Assembly (NCBI GenBank): GCA_006226345.1
Contig: SBHD01000286.1
Coordinates: forward strand, 1 to 36,259
Length of the DNA: 36,259 nt
Reading direction: 5' to 3'
DNA from: Bacteroidota bacterium
GTDB lineage: Bacteria > Bacteroidota > Bacteroidia > Chitinophagales > Saprospiraceae
Part shown: piece by piece, positions 1 to 9,453 of the stretch
How positions within the stretch are numbered: the first letter of the stretch is position 1
Layout of the letters: each line of letters opens with the position of its first letter
Made by a program: the position numbers and the translations under genes
Notes under the pieces: generated by a model
Told to the model about the DNA's origin: nothing
What the model saw: only the letters and a program-made list of their open reading frames with translations
Database searches by the model: none

Positions 1-2
1 TG

Positions 3-365
3 TTATTGTTCAGTTACCTTGCACTGCATCTGATTGTGCGTTTTATGCCACATCTGGCTGAACAGTACTATAATCCCGTTTTTGACCTGGAAGGTGATAA
101 GACTTATCTCTATTTTCTCCACCCGTTCATTCTGAGCTTTGCTCTGGCCTGGTTTTGGAGCCGTTTCAAAGAGCTGTTCACCGGCTCTTTCTGGTGGCGG
201 GGCACAGAGATGGGTCTTGTATATGGACTGGTAGCAACCCTGCCTTCCATGTGGATCACCTTCAGTTCACTGGCAATTTCGTTCCCGATGGTCCTGACCT
301 GGTTCCTGTATGGACTTTTCCAGGCTATTGTAGTAGGGATCGTTTATGCTAAGATCAGTCCCTAA
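3..365 (+). CDS. Small multi-pass membrane protein, 5'-truncated by the window edge
   Basis: Open frame runs to the window edge. The ORF-track start at position 6 is a TTG, so the true start is probably upstream. Several hydrophobic segments (HPFILSFALAWFW, GLVYGLVATLPSMWITF, MVLTWFLYGLFQAIVVGIVYA). TAA at 363-365. Confidence 0.6.
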   Translation, partial: LLFSYLALHLIVRFMPHLAEQYYNPVFDLEGDKTYLYFLHPFILSFALAWFWSRFKELFTGSFWWRGTEMGLVYGLVATLPSMWITFSSLAISFPMVLTWFLYGLFQAIVVGIVYAKISP

Positions 366-433
366 TGCTATTAAGATTTGTGATTAAGGCTGTTTAGTAA
401 GCCTGCATATTTGTTAGCGGTTTATTTCAATTT

Positions 434-481
434 GGTGATAGTCTCCTACGCCGGCAGGCATAGTGAGACTATCACCTTTTT
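434..481. terminator. Strong hairpin, probably a bidirectional terminator between convergent genes
   Basis: Perfect 12-nt arms GGTGATAGTCTC (434-445) and GAGACTATCACC (465-476), flanked by AATTT on the left and TTTTTA on the right, between convergent CDSs. Confidence 0.75.
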
Positions 482-503
482 ATCCCCGGGATTCAACGAA
501 CTC

Positions 504-2315
504 TTACCGAATGAGTGTTACATCTCCCCTGTAAACTTCCCGGTTACCATCCAGAAATTCTATTTCCGCAATGTATACATAAACTGCGGGCGGGGCCTTT
601 TCGCCATTGATCCGTCCGTCCCAGCTCAATAACGGATCACCGGGGCTCAGGTCATGCTGCTCCACAATGGCATGTCCCCAGCGATTGAATATGCTGAACT
701 TGCGGACGATGGCTACGTCCTCCCCACCAAATATCCGGAATGCCGAATTATCGGAGGGGCTATCTGGTACAAATACATTGGGGATATAGATCCGACGGTT
801 TTTGTCCACGGTTATGGTGCGTTCATCAGTAGCCCGGCAGCCGTTGGAGTCCAACATGGTGATTTCATAGCGAAAGGAGTTCAGCGGCTGATACAGACAA
901 GTGTCGCACAACATATCCACAAGCAAAGGCGGTGTGACCAGTACCTGGTCCTGCCTGCCCGGGTCACTGAGCGCATCCGGTTGCAGCAATCTGACTTTCT
1001 GACCTAGCAACAGGGTGGTATCGGGATCCAGTTCAAGGATCAGGTCATCGGGTTCAAGTACGGTGAACAGCGTATCCATTTCACATCCGTCAATAGCCTG
1101 TACGGTCAGGTTGTGTTCACCCGGCCCCAACCGGCGGAATTCCGGTGCGACCATGAATGGGGCGTCATCCAGTGCATACGTATACGGGGCGGTACCGCCC
1201 GTTACCTGGCCGATCAACAGGATGCCATCACCTTTCTGGAAACAGGTAATATGCCGCACCTGTAATTTAACTGCAGTAGGGAGGTCCGGCTCCCCGACCC
1301 GGACAGTAGTGCTCGAGGAGCATCCGGTGACTAAATTCGTAGCCACCAGTGTATAGTGCCCGGTCTGGTCTACCCTGGCCTGGGGAGAATTGGCGCCGCT
1401 GAGGATATGGCCTGTGCTGTCGGTCGTCCATTGAAACGTGTATCCGGCAGGGGGCGTAACGCCTACAAACAGCCGGGTAGGGGACTCGGTACAACTCAGA
1501 CTGGCGACCGAATCCGTTGTCAAATTTGGCCGGTAGGAGTCGTCCAGAATGTTGATATACAATGAACTGGCACAGGGCGGGTTCGCTTCGCAGGAGTTGG
1601 CGGCCTGGACACAAAGGTTGCCGCTTTGGTCACCCAAGGTGACTTGCACGACATTGCCGCCACTGCCCACGATCGTCGCCGGGACGGGCATACTGTCCAC
1701 CAGGGTACCGGGTGGGCCATCCCAGATATAAGCGCCGGCCCCGAACACAGACGGTACGGCATAGGTAAAAATCGCTCCCGGACAGCCTTCTGTTTTACCT
1801 TGTATCTCCTGAACCATACCGAGCGGTGGCTCGTATACGGCTTCTTTAGGCGAAACATCAACAGAAAAATCGCATTGGTCTCCGGCATAGCCGTCGATCA
1901 GCAGGAAATAGTTGTGGCCGGGTGTAAGGGGAACTGTGATCGACACAGGCAGAAGCCCGCCATTTTCCTGGCCCTTGTCGCAGGCCAACGGTGGTTGTGT
2001 GCAGTCTTTGTAAAGCGCGATCTGTACACCATTACCGTCATTACAGTCAGACGGATACACTGTGAATGTCGCTTCTGCCGTGCCGGCTATAAATCCCATC
2101 CACTGGGCATTTTCCACAGTTCCGCAGAAATCAACCGCAGGACCGGAAGGATATCCCTGTGTGGAGCCGACATATCCGTCAAAATTGCAGGATATGCAGG
2201 CTTGTTCACAAATAATTGCTGAAAAAGTACCATTGCAGGTGGGCGGCAACTGAGCACGCAGTGCAGAAACAGTAAATAAACCGGAAAGAATTAGCAGGTA
2301 GATTAAGCGGTTCAT
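504..2315 (-). CDS. Secreted protein with gliding-motility-associated C-terminal domain (T9SS type B sorting), PKD/Ig-like repeats
   Basis: Signal peptide MNRLIYLLILSGLFTVSALRAQ. C-terminus IYIPNVFVPDSPSDNSAFRIFGG...FSIFNRWGHAIVEQ...WDGRINGEKAPPAVYVYIAEIEFLDG...RGDVTLIR is the CHU_C/type B pattern. Confidence 0.85.
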   Translation of the reverse strand: MNRLIYLLILSGLFTVSALRAQLPPTCNGTFSAIICEQACISCNFDGYVGSTQGYPSGPAVDFCGTVENAQWMGFIAGTAEATFTVYPSDCNDGNGVQIALYKDCTQPPLACDKGQENGGLLPVSITVPLTPGHNYFLLIDGYAGDQCDFSVDVSPKEAVYEPPLGMVQEIQGKTEGCPGAIFTYAVPSVFGAGAYIWDGPPGTLVDSMPVPATIVGSGGNVVQVTLGDQSGNLCVQAANSCEANPPCASSLYINILDDSYRPNLTTDSVASLSCTESPTRLFVGVTPPAGYTFQWTTDSTGHILSGANSPQARVDQTGHYTLVATNLVTGCSSSTTVRVGEPDLPTAVKLQVRHITCFQKGDGILLIGQVTGGTAPYTYALDDAPFMVAPEFRRLGPGEHNLTVQAIDGCEMDTLFTVLEPDDLILELDPDTTLLLGQKVRLLQPDALSDPGRQDQVLVTPPLLVDMLCDTCLYQPLNSFRYEITMLDSNGCRATDERTITVDKNRRIYIPNVFVPDSPSDNSAFRIFGGEDVAIVRKFSIFNRWGHAIVEQHDLSPGDPLLSWDGRINGEKAPPAVYVYIAEIEFLDGNREVYRGDVTLIR

Positions 2316-2402
2316 GCAATCGGAATTTGTAACGGATAAGATTGATTATTTCAGATCAAAAAGGGCTGCAGACAATGGAAAGGCTTCGTTCTTTTCCGAA
2401 GA

Positions 2403-4049
2403 TCAGCGCGTAATACTCAGCTTGATCACCTCGGCCTTCCCGTTTGCCGGGATTTCCAGACGTACGAAATAGGCACCAGGCGGTAGGGTCGCCACATCAA
2501 AATGATAGAAATTGGTGCCTGGTTGCACCTGTACCGGTCTGATCTCAATCAAAGCCCCCCCCAGGCTGTGCAGCGACAACCGTGCATCCGCATTACCCTG
2601 GCTGTAAAATGATACCTGGGTACGGTAACCTGCCGGGTTGGGAAATACCTGTAATGGCCGTCCTGCGGACTCCTGATCAAAAACGCTGGTGGCGATATAG
2701 CAGTCCGGCTGAACAGTATAGGAGTTACTGATAATGGGCAATTTGACGTATCCGTCAAACATAGTCTGTTCCAGTACATAATTGCTGGCGCCCAGCCAGT
2801 CCTGGAGCAATGTGGTAAACACCTGCCGGTAGTCAAATTGTTGTCCCTGGAGCTGGTTATCACCGGCGAGATTGCTCAGGTCGACATTGGTGCCATGTAT
2901 CCCCCCGGACAGCGCCTTCCCAAGAATGAACATAGGGGCAAGGGTTCCGTGATCGGTACCGGCGGAACCATTTTCCCGGGCACAGCGGCCAAATTCAGAG
3001 AAGGTGCACGACACGATCTTGTCCGCCAGGTCCATGCCTTCCAGGTCGTCGTAGAATGTTTTCAGGGAGTCCGACAAGTTACGCAGCAGATCTGCATGCC
3101 GTCCCTTGCTAATGTCACCTTCCGGCGGGATCTGTGAACCATGGGTATCATAACCGCCCATGCTGCACAGGTATATCTTGGTCTTGCACCCGCCTTTTAC
3201 CAGCCGGGCCACGGTTTTGAGCTGATCGGACAGTCCGTTTTGAGGATAGTCGGTGATGGCGTTGGCTCCTGCATTGAAGGCTTGTGTGATGTATTGTGAA
3301 TACTGATCCACGCTGTCCTCTACACCCATAATGAACCTGAGTTCGTCCCCGTAGTCCGAATCGGGTATGTTTGCCAGCGGTGCCCCGCCAATTGTCTGGA
3401 CCAGCGAATAAAAACCATCCGGATCCTGACCATACAGGTTAATGGAGTTCTGATGTTCGGTTTCAGTATGGAATCCAAGAGAAGGGTAGGGGTCTCCAAT
3501 CTGGATGCCCAGGGGGTATAACATATCCGGAATCGGAGTACCCATCACATCAGGGTACATGGCATTCAAGGCACGTCCCATCCACCCGGAACGGACCTTG
3601 GAATGGTCCGGTGTGCCATCCCCACCGGAGAGCCAGATATCTGTGCTTTTGAAATGGGATTGATTGAGGTTTTCGTACCCCACTCCCTGAACGATATTCA
3701 GCCAACCCTTGTCATACAACGCCTTCAGGCCGGTCATTACCGGGTGCAGGCCTACCTGGTCAGCGCTGGGTACCGAGGTGTCCAGTTTAATAAATTGCTC
3801 CGGGCCTGAGTCCGGGATCTTAATAACCGGACGCAGGTCCGCGTAGGTATCGTATTGGGCTATCGGCACAATTGTATTGACGCCGTCATTACCTCCCTTC
3901 AACTGGATCAGGACCATTATCCGGTCTTCGACCTCCTCACAGTCAGCCATAACCCGGGCAATCTTGCTATTGGAAAAAGGGCGCATTGTGTGGCCGTTGA
4001 CAGCAAAAGAGGACACACCTGCTATTTTGAGAAAGTTTCTTCTGTGCAT
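2403..4049 (-). CDS. DUF1501 domain-containing protein with Tat-like signal and T9SS type A C-terminal sorting domain
   Basis: N-terminus MHRRNFLKIAGVSSFA (twin arginine); DUF1501-like motifs (IQLKGGNDGVNTIVPIAQYDTYADLRP, SEFGRCARENGSAGTDHGTLAPMFILG); C-terminus FPNPAGYRTQVSF...LPPGAYFVRLEIPANGKAEVIKLSITR. Confidence 0.88.
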   Translation of the reverse strand: MHRRNFLKIAGVSSFAVNGHTMRPFSNSKIARVMADCEEVEDRIMVLIQLKGGNDGVNTIVPIAQYDTYADLRPVIKIPDSGPEQFIKLDTSVPSADQVGLHPVMTGLKALYDKGWLNIVQGVGYENLNQSHFKSTDIWLSGGDGTPDHSKVRSGWMGRALNAMYPDVMGTPIPDMLYPLGIQIGDPYPSLGFHTETEHQNSINLYGQDPDGFYSLVQTIGGAPLANIPDSDYGDELRFIMGVEDSVDQYSQYITQAFNAGANAITDYPQNGLSDQLKTVARLVKGGCKTKIYLCSMGGYDTHGSQIPPEGDISKGRHADLLRNLSDSLKTFYDDLEGMDLADKIVSCTFSEFGRCARENGSAGTDHGTLAPMFILGKALSGGIHGTNVDLSNLAGDNQLQGQQFDYRQVFTTLLQDWLGASNYVLEQTMFDGYVKLPIISNSYTVQPDCYIATSVFDQESAGRPLQVFPNPAGYRTQVSFYSQGNADARLSLHSLGGALIEIRPVQVQPGTNFYHFDVATLPPGAYFVRLEIPANGKAEVIKLSITR

Positions 4050-4085
4050 GAATGGATTGATTAGGCAATTGAGCGATTGAATGAA

Positions 4086-5744
4086 TTAACCGACCTGGTA
4101 CTCCGGGGCATACAGCATGGCATTGAACAAACGTCCAAGTGGTATTTGAACTTCAAAATCATCGCCGGAGGCGATGAAGTTTTGCCATTCATACGTCCAG
4201 TCAGCTGGTGGGAGCCCATTGAGGAAGATCGTGGTAAGAAAGTAGTCAAACCGTTCGCTATCCGGCTCTTCCGGAAAAAGGTAACGCAAGAGTTCCTGCA
4301 CCAGAACATAGGAATCCGCGGGATCGGATATCACTCCGCTGTCCCGTAGCCAGGCTGCAAAATTGAATTTGGTACCCAGCGGTTCATCTGCTCCCGGGCC
4401 CCATGCGTGTGTGCCGCTTAGTAACATTTCCGGCCATTTGTACCTGGAAACGATCGTAGCCGAATTAAAGAACTGGCGGTTGAAATCGGGATCCTGGTAA
4501 TATCCCGGGTACCCTGCAACATCAGGCGGGTAAAACATAAACATTCCGGCCCAGTCCATCAGCCGGCCCATAATGCCTTTATCGTACAGGGTTTCATAGT
4601 GTTCCTGGGTTTCCGTCATCGGATCAGGGATCGGCAGGCCGAAAAATGACAGGGTTTGCAAAGCGAGGTCCAGCGGAGACTTGATCAGTGCGCCCAGGTT
4701 TTCATCCAAGCTGTCGGCATCGTCCGCATCATAGAAGTGTTCACTTTGCAGGAGTTGATCTACGACCGGCAGGATCTCGAAGTTATTGGCGATGAACGTC
4801 TGGGCCAACGGGCCAATGATGTCCGTTTCCACTTCGGTGTCGATCGGGCGCCGGATGAAGAAGCGGTAAAGCCTGCGGCAAAAATTCCGGGCTGTTTCTT
4901 CCTGAGAAAACACCATATCGACCAGCGCGTTCAGCTCGGCAAACATACCAGCCTCATTATTAGAAGGAGGTTGTATTACAGTGCCGTTGAACCGGGCACT
5001 GAATGTTTTTGGCTGAAAGTCATGGCTTTGTGGATACCCACGGCCTGCCGGTATACCAGTGTCCGGATCCTGGTATTCATCCCGGTCAGCGTGGTTAAAG
5101 CCGGTCAGGACCCTTGCAGCCTGGATAATATCCTCTTCCGTGTAATTGGTATAGTCACCCGGACCCGCGGTGGGGCCGGCGCCGATCGTGTGCAACTCAA
5201 AAAATTCGCGGGCATAATTCTCGTTGGGGTTATTGACAAAATTCTGGTCGTTGTCAATATACTCCAGCATACAGTTGTCCACGACCATTTTGGTGACCAG
5301 TTGTTTGAAATTACCCAGGCATCCCCATCGCAGGAGCATCAGGTAATCGTAAAACTCCATACTGGTCCCGTAATCAGGCGTAACCGCCAAAAACTGATGG
5401 AAGAAAAAGGAAAGCCGGTGTGCACCGCCCGGATCATGCAGCGCTTCGTTCAGCCACCAGGCCATTACATACCGGCGCAGGATATCCTCTTCTGCGGGCA
5501 TTTGTGCATCGGGTGGTTGGGGGGGATTGATCCAGGTAGCAGGTGAAGCGCCGGGCGAATCGGCATACACCGGCTGGTCAAGTTGAAGCGGATGAACCTG
5601 AAGCAGGGCATCCAGTGCATCTGCGGCAGTCTGCCCGGCCAGTTCGTCCACTTTGGTACGGCTATACCGAAAGCTGATGCGGCGCAGCAAATGCGCGGCA
5701 CGGCGCTGCCCCAGGACGCCCTGGAGAGGATTCAAAGAAGCCAT
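4086..5744 (-). CDS. DUF1800 domain-containing protein
   Basis: HLLRRISFRYSRTKVDEL, HDPGGAHRLSFFFHQFLAV, NENYAREFFELHTIG, EEDIIQAARVLTGF and FCRRLYRFFIRRPID are DUF1800 motifs. 36 bp upstream of the DUF1501 gene, same strand. Confidence 0.88.
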   Translation of the reverse strand: MASLNPLQGVLGQRRAAHLLRRISFRYSRTKVDELAGQTAADALDALLQVHPLQLDQPVYADSPGASPATWINPPQPPDAQMPAEEDILRRYVMAWWLNEALHDPGGAHRLSFFFHQFLAVTPDYGTSMEFYDYLMLLRWGCLGNFKQLVTKMVVDNCMLEYIDNDQNFVNNPNENYAREFFELHTIGAGPTAGPGDYTNYTEEDIIQAARVLTGFNHADRDEYQDPDTGIPAGRGYPQSHDFQPKTFSARFNGTVIQPPSNNEAGMFAELNALVDMVFSQEETARNFCRRLYRFFIRRPIDTEVETDIIGPLAQTFIANNFEILPVVDQLLQSEHFYDADDADSLDENLGALIKSPLDLALQTLSFFGLPIPDPMTETQEHYETLYDKGIMGRLMDWAGMFMFYPPDVAGYPGYYQDPDFNRQFFNSATIVSRYKWPEMLLSGTHAWGPGADEPLGTKFNFAAWLRDSGVISDPADSYVLVQELLRYLFPEEPDSERFDYFLTTIFLNGLPPADWTYEWQNFIASGDDFEVQIPLGRLFNAMLYAPEYQVG

Positions 5745-6387
5745 GTGGGAATAAATGTTTAAGATGATCGGTTTTGTCGCGCAGTTTTCCTGGGTTGGCT
5801 TTCCGGAGGCGGGATGGGATGTCTCTGACTGGCGTCAGCAAGAACTGCGTTTGGTGGATTAAAGAAATGAACCGAAGGATTAAGTTCACTGACAAGATTA
5901 TTATAACCGTTTCTGACCGCCCCTTTTGCCCCTGTTCTGCGTTACAAACTCCTTAAATACCGTAGGGTATTCGCGTCGTTTGCGCCTTGAACAGTACCAA
6001 AACTGCCTGGTCAAAACGATTCAATAATCTTGTCAGAGAACTTAAATGCAATTGCAAGTTATCAAAGTCATAACGGAGGGATGCGGAAATTATTAGACTG
6101 CCGAATGTTAAAATTCATGCTTTTGCAAATGCCTCGGCCAGGCTGGATGTGTTTTGACCCATGTCGTTTCCCGAACCGAAAAATGTTTTACCGTTTTTAC
6201 CGGCTGATTCAGATCACTGAGTGCAAGGGAGCAAATCATTTCAGGGTGAATAATTAGGAATTAAGCTTTGTACGATAAAAGTATTCGCTAACAGATTAAA
6301 TCGGGGAGCGTATGTGATTCCCCAGTTGCTTCAGGAAGATACAAATGAGCTACTCGCCCCGGTTTAGTTATTAAACCAATTAAAACC

Positions 6388-7059
6388 ATGTTATTCCTTA
6401 AAAAGTTAGCAGCAATACTATTCCTGTCGTTATTCTGTAGTCCGTTGTTGTTTAGCCAGGTCCGTTTTGGCCTGCAAGGAGGCGTAGGGTTGTCCAACCT
6501 GCTTTACCATGATCCACATCCTTATGACACTGACCCCAATGATCTGACCCCCGTATTCCAGGGTGGCGGGATGCTGGAAATTGGTCCTTCCGAAGGCGTA
6601 GCCTTTACCACCGGCCTGTTGCTCGTGGGAAAAGGTGCGCAATACAAGGATGAGACCGATTATTACGACGCAAAGTTCATTCTGCGGCCCTATTACCTTG
6701 AACTGCCTGCAAGGATTATTTTGCATGGAAGGGGGATTTACGGGGCCGTAGGTCCCTACCTTGCTTATGGTGTCCTTGGTAATTTTAAAACCAAAACGGA
6801 CCCAAAAGGTACGGAAGGCAGAAAAAGTACTTATAGTACACCAATAAGGTTTGGTAATTCGGACGATGACGACCTGAATCCATTCGGATTCGGAGTTACG
6901 GCTGTTTTCGGATTTGAAACCAGGTCCGGTTTCCGGATACTGCTCCAGGCGGAGCACTGTTTTACTGATATGGTGCCAAAGGATAAGCGGGATTATCCGG
7001 ATGTTGAAAAAATTGTGCCGTATACATTCGGGCTATCGATGATGTATATGGTTAATTGA
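6388..7059 (+). CDS. Outer-membrane beta-barrel (PorT-like) family protein
   Basis: Signal peptide MLFLKKLAAILFLSLFCSPLLFSQ; RFGLQGGVGLSNL start; alternating beta-strand pattern, GxGVTAVFGFETRSGFRILLQAEHCFTDMV, C-terminal YTFGLSMMYMVN. Confidence 0.75.
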   Translation: MLFLKKLAAILFLSLFCSPLLFSQVRFGLQGGVGLSNLLYHDPHPYDTDPNDLTPVFQGGGMLEIGPSEGVAFTTGLLLVGKGAQYKDETDYYDAKFILRPYYLELPARIILHGRGIYGAVGPYLAYGVLGNFKTKTDPKGTEGRKSTYSTPIRFGNSDDDDLNPFGFGVTAVFGFETRSGFRILLQAEHCFTDMVPKDKRDYPDVEKIVPYTFGLSMMYMVN

Positions 7060-7096
7060 TCAGCACGTGTAAGTTTATAACAGGCACTGTGGATAC

Positions 7097-7147
7097 ACAA
7101 AAGGGAAGTCCGGCCAGTTGAATAAGGTAGCCGGGCTTCCCTTTTGT
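7097..7147. terminator. Bidirectional terminator between convergent genes
   Basis: 18-nt arms ACAAAAGGGAAGTCCGGC (7097-7114) and GCCGGGCTTCCCTTTTGT (7130-7147), with one non-Watson-Crick position, between the barrel gene and the DUF389 gene. Confidence 0.8.
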
Positions 7148-7164
7148 AAATGTGCTTTCAGTGC

Positions 7165-8496
7165 TTATTTGCGCCTGCCTTTTTTAGGGATATTGCTTTG
7201 CTCAACAGCATATTCGACCTCCACCTTCAGGCTGTCAAACTTGGTTGTCAAAAAGCGTTGGATCTGGGTGTCGTGATCTTTGTCCAAAGGCTGCTTGCAG
7301 GATATCAGGACAGTAACCAAGCTATCTTTTTTCCCGGTTTGGTAGTACATGGGGACTACACCAAAGGCCGTTATATTTGTATCTACGGCAGCAATTTCAG
7401 TTAGTATTTTAGCCTCCCAGGCTTTTCGCACATCGATTTCATTTAGCTGTGTATTGAGCTTATGCACCGAGTCTCGCCAGATTAGGAGCTGTTGTTCTGC
7501 TTCATTTCGATATGCGCGTTCCTTCTCAACAATGTATTCCCGGGCCGATTTAAAGTTAATGGCGGTACTGTCCAGGCTGTAGTATTTCCGCCGGTTCAGG
7601 ATCTGCTGCTGGGTGAGGCTGTCCGGTTCTCCAAGGCTAAAAACCTCGATACTGTTATTACCATAGGAAACTTTGGTTTTAAGGATAGGGATATTCATGG
7701 TCTCCACCTCCTTGGTAAGAAAGTCCTGTGCGTGTTTGTCAAAATCGTTTTTCCGGTAGAGGTTATAGGCGAGCCAAAGGCTGGGCAGAATGGTACAGAT
7801 GATCACAAAGGCGACGATCCGGGTCACCCGTTTTTTGGCACCTTCTTCGTATTGCCGCCGGCGGATGCGCAACGCCAGTTTAGTGACCAGCATAGTGGCA
7901 AAGGCGATCATGACCGAGTTAATAACAAACAGGTACAATGCCCCTGCCAGGTACATGGGTTCCCAATTGGCGAGGCCGTACCCAGCCGTACACAGTGGGG
8001 GCATCAGGGCGGTGGCAATCGCTACTCCCGGTATAATATTGCTCCCTTTTTCTTTTCTGGTATAAGCGACAATACCTGCAATACCGCCGAAAAAACCGAT
8101 AAGCACATCGTAAATGGTCGGATATGTACGGGCGTCCATTTCAGGCGTAGGGTCGTCAAATGGCGAAAGCCCGAAAAACAGCGTGGAGGTGAGCAGGCTG
8201 ATAAAAACGAACGTGAGGAAATTCCGGCCTGCCGTTTTTAACAATTCAAAATCAAACGTAGATAACGCAAAACCGGTACCGACGATCGGTCCCATTAACG
8301 GGGAGATCAACATCGCCCCGATAATAACGGCTGTGGAATTGGTATTCAACCCGACTGATGCGATCAAAATAGCCGCCACCAAGGCCCACAGGTTAGTCCC
8401 TTTGAATTCACAACCGGTTTGGATGCTCTCCTTGATGGCTGCGGTCTCTTCCTGATCGGCCCGGAGATCAAAGTAATATTTTAATATGTTTTGCAT
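7165..8496 (-). CDS. DUF389 domain-containing membrane protein (TIGR00341-like)
   Basis: LVAAILIASVGLNTNSTAVIIGAMLISPLMGPIVGTGFALS and GIAGIVAYTRKEKGSNIIPGVAIATALMPPLCTAGYGLA are characteristic of DUF389. Confidence 0.9.
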   Translation of the reverse strand: MQNILKYYFDLRADQEETAAIKESIQTGCEFKGTNLWALVAAILIASVGLNTNSTAVIIGAMLISPLMGPIVGTGFALSTFDFELLKTAGRNFLTFVFISLLTSTLFFGLSPFDDPTPEMDARTYPTIYDVLIGFFGGIAGIVAYTRKEKGSNIIPGVAIATALMPPLCTAGYGLANWEPMYLAGALYLFVINSVMIAFATMLVTKLALRIRRRQYEEGAKKRVTRIVAFVIICTILPSLWLAYNLYRKNDFDKHAQDFLTKEVETMNIPILKTKVSYGNNSIEVFSLGEPDSLTQQQILNRRKYYSLDSTAINFKSAREYIVEKERAYRNEAEQQLLIWRDSVHKLNTQLNEIDVRKAWEAKILTEIAAVDTNITAFGVVPMYYQTGKKDSLVTVLISCKQPLDKDHDTQIQRFLTTKFDSLKVEVEYAVEQSNIPKKGRRK

Positions 8497-8548
8497 GGTA
8501 AAAGCGGGTTTTAGTATCGTATTTCATTTAGGGCATAAAGGGGGGAGT

Positions 8549-9373
8549 TCAATCGCTTGTATTTTGACGAGGCATATGCACCACCCGTTGTGGGAACGGA
8601 ATTTCTACGCCATGCTCCCGGAATGCTTTGCAGATCGCAAACCGGATATCGCTTTTTGTATTTTCTACGCCGAATACCTCTTTGGTCCAGAAGAGTACCT
8701 CAAAGTCGATCGAGGAATCGCTAAAGTTCAGGATGCGGGCCCTGGGAACACGCTCAGGCGAAACGTGGGGGTGACTTTGTGCAACATCGATCAGGATATC
8801 CCGGACCTCTTCCACATTCGAATTATAGGATACCCCGACAACGATATCAAACCGCGATAGCGCTTTGTGGTGGGTCCAGTTGATCAGTTTCCCCCCGGTA
8901 ATAACAGAGTTGGGGAGAATAATATATTTCTCGTCCCGGGTTTTGACAAGAGAAGTCCGCAGGTTAATTGCCTGTACCCGGGCAACAATGCCATCCACCT
9001 CAATTACATCATCCACTTCCACGGATGCGTCGGCAAGCAAAATGATTCCGGAGACAAAGTCATTGAACAGGTGCTGCAATCCCAGGCCAATACCAACCAG
9101 CAAGGCAGCAGAACCGGCCATCAGCACGGTGAGTTTAACCCCCAGGCTTTCCAGGCCGATCGCTATGGCAATAACCAACGATACATACCGTATGATCTGG
9201 TACAAGGCGTATTTACGGCCGGGGTCCATTCGTCTGGAGCGGAATATTGCCTTGCGGAGGATATACAGGATTGTCCAGGTGACCAGGATAAGTATACCAA
9301 GTGCTACCAGGTGGTAAACGGACAAAGAGTAATCCCGGAACCGGAACAGGTTGTAATTGAGAAATTCTTCCAT
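8549..9373 (-). CDS. MscS-family mechanosensitive ion channel
   Basis: AALLVGIGLGLQHLFNDFVSGIILLADASVEVDDVIEVDGIVARVQAINLRTSLVKTRDEKYIILPNSVITGGKLINW is an MscS core. The track start at 9397 is TTG; an ATG at 9373 (MEEFLNYN) is more plausible. Confidence 0.92.
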   Translation of the reverse strand: MEEFLNYNLFRFRDYSLSVYHLVALGILILVTWTILYILRKAIFRSRRMDPGRKYALYQIIRYVSLVIAIAIGLESLGVKLTVLMAGSAALLVGIGLGLQHLFNDFVSGIILLADASVEVDDVIEVDGIVARVQAINLRTSLVKTRDEKYIILPNSVITGGKLINWTHHKALSRFDIVVGVSYNSNVEEVRDILIDVAQSHPHVSPERVPRARILNFSDSSIDFEVLFWTKEVFGVENTKSDIRFAICKAFREHGVEIPFPQRVVHMPRQNTSD

Positions 9374-9400
9374 GCTGTACAAAATTACCTTTGACAAAGA

Positions 9401-9435
9401 AAAAGGGTTACCCCGAAACTCGGAGCAACCCTTTC
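9401..9435 (-). terminator. Probable terminator of the susCDE operon
   Basis: Inverted repeat AAAGGGTT (9402-9409) / AACCCTTT (9427-9434). On the minus strand the stem is followed by a T-rich run (CCCTTTTTCTTTG), just downstream of the SusE stop. Confidence 0.65.
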
Positions 9436-9453
9436 ACAAAAACACGGAGATAT

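Noticed and set aside
4656-5546. 296-aa plus-strand ORF
   Set aside because: Fully antisense to the well-supported DUF1800 gene; no recognisable motifs.
6030-6257. 75-aa plus-strand ORF upstream of the beta-barrel gene
   Set aside because: No recognisable domain; AT-rich intergenic composition.
7492-8241. 249-aa plus-strand ORF
   Set aside because: Antisense to DUF389 gene; no motif support.
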